The translations under genes were made by a program, and so were the position numbers. Source: Myxococcota bacterium (lineage in GTDB: Bacteria > Myxococcota_A > Polyangia > HGW-17 > JAJRWW01). Taken from it: 18,735 bases of DNA. Below, piece after piece: positions 1 to 6,281 of the stretch. The notes under the pieces are model-generated. The model saw only the letters and a list, made by a program, of their open reading frames with translations, was not told the origin of the DNA and searched no databases. Each line of letters starts with the position of its first letter. Within the stretch, counting starts at the first letter, position 1. The stretch covers positions 1 to 18,735 of the forward strand of contig JAJRWW010000118.1 in the NCBI GenBank assembly GCA_024276595.1, written 5' to 3'.

Positions 1-3000
1 GACCTGGGGATCGACACGGTGAAGCAGGCTGAGATAGTTGGGGAGCTTCGCGAGACGTACCGCCTGGAGCGTGACGACTCGTTCCGGCTGTCTGACCACC
101 CGACGCTGGAGGCCATCGCGCGGTACGTGGTGGGCGCCATGAGCTCCGCGGCTCCTGCGGAGCCCGCCCACGTGCCGGCCGACGAGGGGACGGCGACCAC
201 GCCTGAGCCCATGGAGACCGACCTGGGACAGGGCTTTCGTATCTCGAGGATCCACTTCTCCGAGGACCCGGGAAGGGACCGGGCCGTGGACCTGGATCCC
301 GCTTGTCGGGTGCTGGTCGTGGGAGCCACCATGGAGCAGGCCACGCGCCTCGTGGAGTCCCTGCTCGGCCCCCAGGCTCGCCTCGTGCATCTCCCTGCGG
401 ACCGCATGATCTCCATAGCAGAGGACGCCCTCGTGGAGGAGCTGGAGCCCTTCGTGAAGACGACCCCGCTACTGGGAGTCATCAACCTCCTGGGCTGGGA
501 TCGCTCTCAGCTCCCCAGCCCGGCCGACGCCGCCCCCTCCATCTTCCGCCTCGCCCGGGCCCTGGAGCGCAGCGTGGGCGGCGCCGAGGGCGAGGTGCCA
601 GTCTCCTTCTTCTTCACGGTCCTGTCCCTCACCGGCGTGGCGGGGGAGGGGGCTTGCCCCACCCACGAGAGCCCCCTGTCCGGGGCCCTCGCCGGGCTCA
701 CACGGGCCATCTCCAGGGAGTGGTCGGGCAGCAGCGTGAGGGTGGTGGGGGTAACCGGTGACCAACCCGCACAGGAGCTCGGCTTCCTGTTGGGCAAGGA
801 GCTTGGCACTGCTCGCGCTGCCACGGACGTGGTCTGGCACCAAGGCGTCCCGAGCACCCTCAGGTTCACGAGGTCCATCCAGGCAGCTTCACTGCCCATG
901 GTGGGCTCCACGGTGCTCATCACTGGCGGATCAGGGGGCCTGGGCGCGCTCATGGCCCGTCGGCTGGCCCATCGGGGCTGTCACCTGGTGCTCACCGGGC
1001 TGGAGGCGCTCCCCTCGGATCCCGAAGCCGAGCCCGTGGACCGAGCCCAGGTGCGGGAGCAGCTCAAGGAGCAGGGCAAAAGACCCACCCCTGCGCTGGT
1101 CAACCGGGAGCTGGCTCGCCACGACCGGGAGCGCGCCCTGGCGGCTCTGGTGAAGGAGCTTCGCCAGAGCTCCACGCCCGTGCGCTATGTACAGGCCGAC
1201 CTCATGCGCGAGGAGGATCTGCGGGAGCTGGTGGCAGACATCCGACGCCAGGAGGGTCACGTGGATGTCGTTCTCCACGCCGCTGGCATGGAGCGCAGCC
1301 GCCCGCTGCTCTCCAAGTCCTTCGAGGAGTTCAACCTCGTGTTCGGCTGCAAGGCCACCGCTGGATTGCGCCTGTGGTCCGAGCTGTGTGCCCAGCTCGA
1401 CAGGGCTCCCAGCCGCTTCGTGGGCTTTAGCTCCGTGGCAGGCCTGTTCGGAAACGCTGGGCAGACCGACTACTCCAGCGCCAACGGATCCCTGTCCGGG
1501 CTGGTGGCCGAGATCAACCGTGGTCCCGAGGCTGCCACCGCCCTTGCCATACACTGGACGGGCTGGGACGACGTGGGCATGACTGCCAACTCCCCCATCC
1601 GCGACCTGCTCAAGGAGCGCGGGGTCAACCTCCTGCCCCCGGACATGGGCGCCGACACGGCCGTGAGGCTCCTGGCCTCGAGCCTGCAGGGCGAGGTGCT
1701 GGTGGCCGGAGCCCTGGGCGAGCTGGCCGGCGAGTCCTTCATAGAGGTGGGGGACCCGTCTGCTCCCTCCTGGGGCGAGCCCTCGGCCGAGGTGAGCGCC
1801 CCTGACGGCTCAGCCACGACCGCCGGGGCCGCCGAGACCCGCCCGGGGAGCCTCCGGTTCGAGCTCTCCCCGGACGCCCGGTGGCTGGCCGACCATTCGA
1901 TAGAAGGAGTCCCCCTGCTCCCGGCCGTGGCTGGCCTGGAGCTCATGGCCAGGGCGGTGGCTGCGCTCTCTCCCGGGCGGCGCGTGGTGGGCCTGCGCAA
2001 CGCCCGCTTCCAGAGCCCCCTCAAGGTCCAGGCCGGTCGGATGATCACCGCCGTGGTGTCTGTGACCTTCGGGGAGACCCCCGACCGGGTGCTGGCCTCC
2101 TTGACCAGCGAGCGCATCAATCGTGCCGGACGCACAATCTACCAGGATCACTTCACGGCGGAGGTGGAGCTGGGGCCCATGGAGCCGCTCAGCGAAGAGA
2201 CCCGGCCGCCGCTGCACCTGGGCCTGCTGGACCGACGAGGGCCGGACTCAGAGGAGATCTACCGCCACTTCTTCCACGGCCCCTCCTTCCAGGTGCTCGA
2301 CACCATCCGGCTGGTGGGGGCCGAGGGGCTCGTGGCCAGAGGCCGATCCCTGGAGCTGGACCTGGACCAGAGCCCCTCTCTCCTGGCCCCGCTGGCCATT
2401 GAGGCCGCCCTCCAGGCGGCAGGCTTCCACGCCCTGCTAAAGGAGAGATCCCAGGCTCTGCCCTTCACCCTCGGGCAGCTAACCCTGGCGGCAGATCCGT
2501 CGCAGATCGAGGCTGCGGGGGAGCTGGTGCTCCGGGTGAGGGCCTCTGGATCGGAGGAGACGCAGTCGGACATGCCGCCGCGCCACCGCTTCGACGTGGA
2601 CGTGCTGGACGCGCAGGGGCAGACGCTCATGCGCTGCCGTGGCATGGAGCTGATCCAGCGGGCAAAGGTGCCCGCCAAAGACCTGCCCTCCACATCTGCG
2701 CTGCTGGAGGTGGTGGAGATCGCCATCGACAGCCTCGGGCGTCCCGACGCCATGGTGATGGACCTGGAGGCGGAGCTCGGCCCGGCGGAGCGTCGCCAGG
2801 CGGTGGACATAGCCCACCCGGGCCGGCGGCTGGACTGGATCGCCGGGCGCCTGGCCGCCAAGGAGCTGGTTCGCTTGCACCTCAGGGACCGCTTCGGGGT
2901 GGCCCTGCCCAGACGGCGGGTGGAGGTGGCAACCGACCCGGGCGGAGCGCCCGTGCCGTGGGTCCCTGCCCGGCCCGGCCTGGCGGCGCTGCTGCCGGCG

Positions 3001-3498
3001 ATCTCCATAACCCACGCCTGCGGGCGAGCCATGGCCCTGGGGGTCCCCTCCTCCGAGCCGGGTGTTCGAGTAGGGGTGGACCTGGCTCCGGTGGAGACGC
3101 GGCCGGACTCCTTTGAAAGGCAGTGGCTCTGCGATGGCGAGCGACGCATGCTCGACTCCACCGACCCAGACAGGAGGGCTCTGCTCATCACCCAGATCTG
3201 GGCGCTGAAGGAGGCCGCCTCCAAGGCCCTTGGTCTGGGTCTGCATCTCACCACGGCGGAGCTGGAGATCCTGCGGCTGGACGACGACGGGATCGCCACC
3301 TTCCGCCTCTCGGGCATGGCCGAGCAGCGCTTTGCGGACCTGGGCGCCACCCACCTGAAGGCGGCCGTGCTAGACTGGCACGGGGCCGCTCTGGCCTGGG
3401 CTCGCCTGGAGCTGGGAGGCGACACCCGCGCCCAGCAAGAGGATGACAGTCAGCCCCTCCAGGGCCTTCGAGAGACCCACATTCGCACCGCTCGCTAG
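1..3498 (+). CDS. C-terminal part of a PKS/PUFA-synthase-like enzyme: ACP-KR-DH-PPTase (5' truncated)
   Basis: The reading frame is open from base 1, so the N-terminal part (normally KS and AT) lies outside the window. Domains, in nucleotide positions: (1) an ACP tail, whose motif DLGIDTVKQAE begins at base 1. (2) A ketoreductase, with the NADP-binding TGGSGGLG at 922-945 and catalytic Ser (1429-1434) and Tyr (1471-1473) in the context GNAGQTDYSSAN. (3) A double-hotdog dehydratase, with HxxxGxxxxP (HSIEGVPLLP) starting at His 1894-1896 and a second half containing HGPSF near 2275. (4) A 4'-phosphopantetheinyl transferase, with SITH near 3001, VGVDLAPVE (Asp at 3079-3081) and WALKEAASK at 3199-3225. 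The enzyme should reduce and dehydrate beta-ketoacyl chains on an ACP and may load its own cofactor. The order ACP-KR-DH-PPTase matches enediyne PKSE-type iterative synthases and resembles PUFA synthases; the product cannot be told. Oddities: Thr at the usual pantetheine Ser, and Glu at the usual second DH Asp. TAG stop at 3496-3498. Confidence 0.93.
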   Translation, partial: DLGIDTVKQAEIVGELRETYRLERDDSFRLSDHPTLEAIARYVVGAMSSAAPAEPAHVPADEGTATTPEPMETDLGQGFRISRIHFSEDPGRDRAVDLDPACRVLVVGATMEQATRLVESLLGPQARLVHLPADRMISIAEDALVEELEPFVKTTPLLGVINLLGWDRSQLPSPADAAPSIFRLARALERSVGGAEGEVPVSFFFTVLSLTGVAGEGACPTHESPLSGALAGLTRAISREWSGSSVRVVGVTGDQPAQELGFLLGKELGTARAATDVVWHQGVPSTLRFTRSIQAASLPMVGSTVLITGGSGGLGALMARRLAHRGCHLVLTGLEALPSDPEAEPVDRAQVREQLKEQGKRPTPALVNRELARHDRERALAALVKELRQSSTPVRYVQADLMREEDLRELVADIRRQEGHVDVVLHAAGMERSRPLLSKSFEEFNLVFGCKATAGLRLWSELCAQLDRAPSRFVGFSSVAGLFGNAGQTDYSSANGSLSGLVAEINRGPEAATALAIHWTGWDDVGMTANSPIRDLLKERGVNLLPPDMGADTAVRLLASSLQGEVLVAGALGELAGESFIEVGDPSAPSWGEPSAEVSAPDGSATTAGAAETRPGSLRFELSPDARWLADHSIEGVPLLPAVAGLELMARAVAALSPGRRVVGLRNARFQSPLKVQAGRMITAVVSVTFGETPDRVLASLTSERINRAGRTIYQDHFTAEVELGPMEPLSEETRPPLHLGLLDRRGPDSEEIYRHFFHGPSFQVLDTIRLVGAEGLVARGRSLELDLDQSPSLLAPLAIEAALQAAGFHALLKERSQALPFTLGQLTLAADPSQIEAAGELVLRVRASGSEETQSDMPPRHRFDVDVLDAQGQTLMRCRGMELIQRAKVPAKDLPSTSALLEVVEIAIDSLGRPDAMVMDLEAELGPAERRQAVDIAHPGRRLDWIAGRLAAKELVRLHLRDRFGVALPRRRVEVATDPGGAPVPWVPARPGLAALLPAISITHACGRAMALGVPSSEPGVRVGVDLAPVETRPDSFERQWLCDGERRMLDSTDPDRRALLITQIWALKEAASKALGLGLHLTTAELEILRLDDDGIATFRLSGMAEQRFADLGATHLKAAVLDWHGAALAWARLELGGDTRAQQEDDSQPLQGLRETHIRTAR

Positions 3499-3552
3499 CT
3501 CCTCTCCGGCGGCGCTCCGCGCTGCTCATTCACCCATTCCCCTGCGTGGAGC

Positions 3553-3581
3553 CAGGCCGCCATCCTGGCCGGGGCGGCCTG
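3553..3581. terminator. GC-rich hairpin between convergent genes
   Basis: A perfect 9-bp inverted repeat, CAGGCCGCC (3553-3561) and GGCGGCCTG (3573-3581), flanks an 11-nt loop. It lies between the stop of the PKS (3498) and the opposing stop of the arginine-rich hydrolase (3601), so one hairpin could end transcripts from both sides. There is no U-tract, so it would be a weak intrinsic terminator or a 3'-end protecting structure. The rest of the 102-nt gap shows nothing else. Confidence 0.5.
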
Positions 3582-3600
3582 CGCCGAGGCAAGGGCTGGG

Positions 3601-4773
3601 CTACTCGCGCTCCGCCAGGCCCCCGTGCAGCCGGCGCCCCCGCGCGCGCAGGGGCCGTCTCTGGCGCCTGGCGCGGGTCCTTTGGCGCGCTCTGCGCTGG
3701 CGCAGGCGCCTGCCATGGGCTCTTCGGCGAGCTCGCCTCCTCCTGAGGCGAGCCAGGCGGCGGCGACGGGCGGCCCGGCGGCGTTGGATGGCAACCCTGC
3801 GGCTGGAGGGGAAGTCGTGGAACACCACAGTCTTAAACAGCTCCACGAGCACCTTCCCGTGGTCTGCCGGGCTGGAGAAGCGGGTCACGTAGCTGTACCA
3901 GCGCTTGCTGGGGTGGCGGCGGCAGGTCTTGTAGTAGCGCTTGTCGCAGCGCACGTCCTTGGCCGAGCGAGTGAGCAGGGTTCGCTCGTACCGCCGGTAC
4001 CCCCGGTAGGCCGGGTATCCCCGGCAGGCGTTTATTACCTTGGTGGCCTTGTGCGCAAAGAGCCGGGCCACGCCTACCGCCTGGATGTCTCCGTTGTAGC
4101 AGCCATCGGCGCTGGCCCACACCCGGATGTTGGGCCAGACCTTCTGGATGGCGAACATTCCCATGGTGAGGCAGCAGGCGGCGCCGCTGTGGCCAATGAA
4201 GGACCAGCTCGAGGCCCTGATCCCGTTCTTGCGCAGGGTCGCCTCCAGGAGCTTTCGGTACCTTGCAAAGCTGAAGCGCCCCGCAAACAGGTATGGGAGG
4301 CCCTTGCGTCGCGCCGGAGGAGCGCAGGCGCCAAAATGGATGGGCTCGGCCAGGACCATGGGTCGGATGAGCTTGCGGTTGAGATAGCGGCGGGCCCACC
4401 TCTCCAGGTGTCTGCCCCCGTCGAGGGACTTTGTACGCTCTCGGCTGGTGTTGTTTCCGTGCAGCAGCACCACCACCGGGAAGCTGCCCCCGCAGCGCGC
4501 CTCAGCAGGGATCCAGACCGACCCACCTTGCAGGTACTTGAGCTTCACGAGCCTGTCGCCCAGCCTTCGGCAGCGTCGGCTCCTGCGCCTGGTTCGCCGA
4601 AGGGATCGGGCGATCTTTCTGGCTCTTCTTTGTGCCCGCGCCCGCCTGGCGGTGGCGGATCTCCCCCTCTGGATCCCATGGGATCTCCCCCGGGCCCAGG
4701 CCTGCGGCTCTGGTGCCCAAAGGAGCAGCGACGTGACGACAAGGCCCCAAGTAATACCAACAGAGCGCTTCAT
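3601..4773 (-). CDS. Secreted alpha/beta-hydrolase-like protein with arginine-rich extensions
   Basis: The 390-residue product starts at ATG 4773-4771, behind GAGAGGTAGGA. It has a signal peptide (MKRS, then a hydrophobic stretch to about residue 26). Residues 27-73 form a very basic linker. The alpha/beta-hydrolase-like core spans about 75-322. It shows an oxyanion-loop sequence VVVLLHGNN (100-108) and a nucleophile elbow FIGHSGAA with Ser196; the fifth elbow position is Ala rather than the usual Gly. Candidate acid and base residues are Asp223 and His305 or His319. Several Cys in the core (94, 150, 200, 201, 225, 250, 276, 284) could form disulfides in the periplasm. Residues 323-390 are about half arginine (34 of 68 counted). 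The substrate is unknown; an esterase or depolymerase role is only a guess. It lies downstream of the L,D-transpeptidase gene on the same strand, but a terminator and likely promoter separate them. Confidence 0.8.
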   Translation of the reverse strand: MKRSVGITWGLVVTSLLLWAPEPQAWARGRSHGIQRGRSATARRARAQRRARKIARSLRRTRRRSRRCRRLGDRLVKLKYLQGGSVWIPAEARCGGSFPVVVLLHGNNTSRERTKSLDGGRHLERWARRYLNRKLIRPMVLAEPIHFGACAPPARRKGLPYLFAGRFSFARYRKLLEATLRKNGIRASSWSFIGHSGAACCLTMGMFAIQKVWPNIRVWASADGCYNGDIQAVGVARLFAHKATKVINACRGYPAYRGYRRYERTLLTRSAKDVRCDKRYYKTCRRHPSKRWYSYVTRFSSPADHGKVLVELFKTVVFHDFPSSRRVAIQRRRAARRRRLARLRRRRARRRAHGRRLRQRRARQRTRARRQRRPLRARGRRLHGGLAERE

Positions 4774-4796
4774 GGGATCCTACCTCTCGAGATCCC

Positions 4797-4824
4797 ATCA
4801 TCGTCTCATCTGGCGATTGGTCAA
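4797..4824 (-). promoter_or_regulatory. Candidate sigma70-type promoter for the arginine-rich hydrolase
   Basis: On the minus strand, TTGACC (4824-4819) is followed after 16 nt by GATGAT (4802-4797). These match the -35 consensus at 5 of 6 positions and the -10 at 4 of 6. Transcription would start near 4790, giving a short leader before ATG 4773. The -35 box shares bases with the T-tract of the preceding terminator. Inference from sequence only. Confidence 0.35.
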
Positions 4825-4851
4825 AAAAACGGGATCCCTAGGATTGGATCC
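4823..4851 (-). terminator. Intrinsic terminator downstream of the L,D-transpeptidase
   Basis: Read on the minus strand, a GGATCC stem (4851-4846), an 8-nt loop and a second GGATCC (4837-4832) are followed by CG and seven T residues (4829-4823). Because GGATCC is self-complementary, the two copies pair as a 6-bp stem. Hairpin plus T-run is the classical Rho-independent layout, about 90 nt after the transpeptidase stop. It is the only T-tailed terminator I could find in the window. Confidence 0.65.
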
Positions 4852-4896
4852 ATGGCGGTCTTGCGACGGCTGGGTCCTCCTGCGCTCCTGCTCGCC

Positions 4897-4935
4897 GGGA
4901 GAGGCGAGCGGACGCGTCGGGAGGGGCGAGCGGAC
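4897..4935. repeat. Short tandem direct repeat, 22-nt period, two copies
   Basis: Positions 4897-4913 and 4919-4935 are the same 17-mer (GGGAGAGGCGAGCGGAC and GGGAGGGGCGAGCGGAC) with one mismatch, spaced by a 22-nt period. The repeat sits in the 3' untranslated stretch between the transpeptidase stop (4940) and its terminator. The first copy also forms a perfect 6-bp hairpin, CTCGCC...GGCGAG (4891-4908). The function is unknown. Confidence 0.6.
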
Positions 4936-4939
4936 AAGA

Positions 4940-6139
4940 TCACTCGATGATCAGGAGAGTGCCAGGGGATCGTTTCGTCTGGCGAATCTGGAACCAGCCC
5001 GGGGGGAGGGCGGGGGAGGTCCATTGGAAGAGCCAGCGGGCGTCGGTGGGGGCGAGGTTCACGCAGCCGTGGCTCGAGCGGGAGCCGAAGCCGTCGTGCC
5101 AGTAGGCCGAGTGGAGGGCGTAGCGAGGCTTGAAGTAGATGACCCAGGGCACTGCCTCGGCCTCGTACACACCCTTGCGGGTGTCAAAGCGCATGGTGGC
5201 CAGGGCCAGCTTCCGGGTGATCCGGAAGCGCCCCCTGGGAGTCTTGTAGCCCCGGGAGATGAGTGCTGCGTAGACCGGTCTGGACCCCACGTATGCCACC
5301 AGGGTCCAGCTTGCGAGCGACACGTGGATCCACTTTTGGGATGCGCCCACGCCGGGTGGAGGCTTGCGAGCACGGGCGGTGCGCACCCGGTCCGCGGGGA
5401 CCCAGCGCCTGGGCCCCAGCCGCACGTACCAGCGGCGCCCCACCCTGGCGCGCTGCAGGATGGAGACCCGGGTGTAGGCCTTGAGGCCGCCCACGCGGGC
5501 TCGTCGGCTCGTGGTGGGGCGGCTGGTCACCCAGGCGGTGGCTCCACTGATCCAGGAGACGGGGAGGGTCTTGCCCGCACTCAGCTTCACGCCGGCGAGC
5601 TTGCTGGGTCTTACGAAGCGCGTGGCTGCCGCGGGCAGGTAGCCCATTCGGGTGCGTCTCCACCACCCCTGCGGGGTCCGGACCTTGCCCCGGGCCACTA
5701 CTCCGCTGCGCTCTCTGAGGGTGCGCACGGGCGCCGCCTTTGCCGATGGCCTCGACCGGACAGTTACCGTGCTCCGCGTGATGAAGTAGCTGTGGGGCAT
5801 CATCCTGCCCTTGCGGAGCCTCGGGTGGAGGGGGGCCTTCGGAACGCCCCGCCCCACCTTCAGCCGTGCGGAGCAGGCAAAGGCCTCAGGGCCGATCTGG
5901 AGCCACGGGCGACGGCAGCCGGCCGCCTTGACCCGAGCCAGGAGAGGAAACACCACCCTCCGTCCCCCGATCAGGCCACGCCTGGGAGATCTGCGCCCGG
6001 GTGCCGAGTAGACCGTCACCGCCCCCCGCCGTAGGGTCACAACCGGTCGTTGGTCCGGGGCGGCGCGGGCCGCCTCCGAACCGGCGCAAAGCAGGCCCAG
6101 GGCCGAGATGGCCGCGAGGATCGAAAGAACGCGTCCCAT
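4940..6139 (-). CDS. Exported L,D-transpeptidase (YkuD domain) with SH3-like N-terminal modules
   Basis: The 399-residue product uses ATG 6139-6137; an in-frame TTG at 6148 would add three residues, and neither start has a good Shine-Dalgarno. Residues 1-30 form a signal peptide (MGRVLSILAAISALGLLCAG, then AARAA). Residues about 30-270 contain SH3-like wall-binding modules, recognised by VTVYSAPG and VTVRSRPSAKAAPVRTL segments. The C-terminal YkuD domain (about 275-399) carries the catalytic signature: His343 in HSAYWHDGFGSRS, followed by SHGCVN with His357 and nucleophile Cys359 (codon 5063-5065). YkuD enzymes cross-link peptidoglycan stem peptides (3-3 links) or attach proteins to the wall in the periplasm. 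The protein is strongly basic throughout. It is transcribed divergently from the propeller/transglutaminase gene and is followed by a tandem repeat and an intrinsic terminator. Confidence 0.92.
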   Translation of the reverse strand: MGRVLSILAAISALGLLCAGSEAARAAPDQRPVVTLRRGAVTVYSAPGRRSPRRGLIGGRRVVFPLLARVKAAGCRRPWLQIGPEAFACSARLKVGRGVPKAPLHPRLRKGRMMPHSYFITRSTVTVRSRPSAKAAPVRTLRERSGVVARGKVRTPQGWWRRTRMGYLPAAATRFVRPSKLAGVKLSAGKTLPVSWISGATAWVTSRPTTSRRARVGGLKAYTRVSILQRARVGRRWYVRLGPRRWVPADRVRTARARKPPPGVGASQKWIHVSLASWTLVAYVGSRPVYAALISRGYKTPRGRFRITRKLALATMRFDTRKGVYEAEAVPWVIYFKPRYALHSAYWHDGFGSRSSHGCVNLAPTDARWLFQWTSPALPPGWFQIRQTKRSPGTLLIIE

Positions 6140-6154
6140 GAGTGCCAAGCTTAG

Positions 6155-6170
6155 CGGGGCTTTTGCCCCG
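6155..6170. promoter_or_regulatory. Hairpin in the divergent intergenic region, next to the transpeptidase start
   Basis: CGGGGC (6155-6160), a TTTT loop and GCCCCG (6165-6170) form a perfect 6-bp stem about 15 nt upstream of the transpeptidase ATG (6139). In that gene's mRNA it would lie in the 5' leader beside the ribosome-binding region, so it could damp translation. As DNA it is a 16-nt palindrome-like site between divergent genes and could be an operator. The role is inferred. Confidence 0.35.
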
Positions 6171-6247
6171 GAGCAAATGGTCCTGCGATCCCCTCCTTGG
6201 GCCGGGAACCCGCGGTAGTGGCTCTGTGTGCGCCGTGGCGTCGGTGG

Positions 6248-6253
6248 TATAAA
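6248..6253 (+). promoter_or_regulatory. Candidate -10 box for the propeller/transglutaminase gene
   Basis: TATAAA (6248-6253) stands out in GC-rich DNA 29 nt before the proposed ATG 6282 and matches the -10 consensus at 5 of 6 positions. No good -35 hexamer is visible at 16-18 nt upstream, so an activator or an alternative sigma factor may be needed. Low confidence. Confidence 0.3.
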
Positions 6254-6281
6254 GAGCTCTCAGCAAAAGTGGAGGTGTGTC

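Noticed and set aside
4891..4935. Possible CRISPR-like or attachment-site repeat.
   Set aside because: There are only two adjacent copies with a 22-nt period, no spacers and no cas or integrase gene, so it is a simple tandem duplication.
3625..6034. Long plus-strand frames (3625-4950 and 4448-6034) opposite the hydrolase and transpeptidase genes.
   Set aside because: They are antisense shadows of high-GC genes. The minus-strand proteins have signal peptides and intact catalytic motifs, while the plus-strand translations show none.
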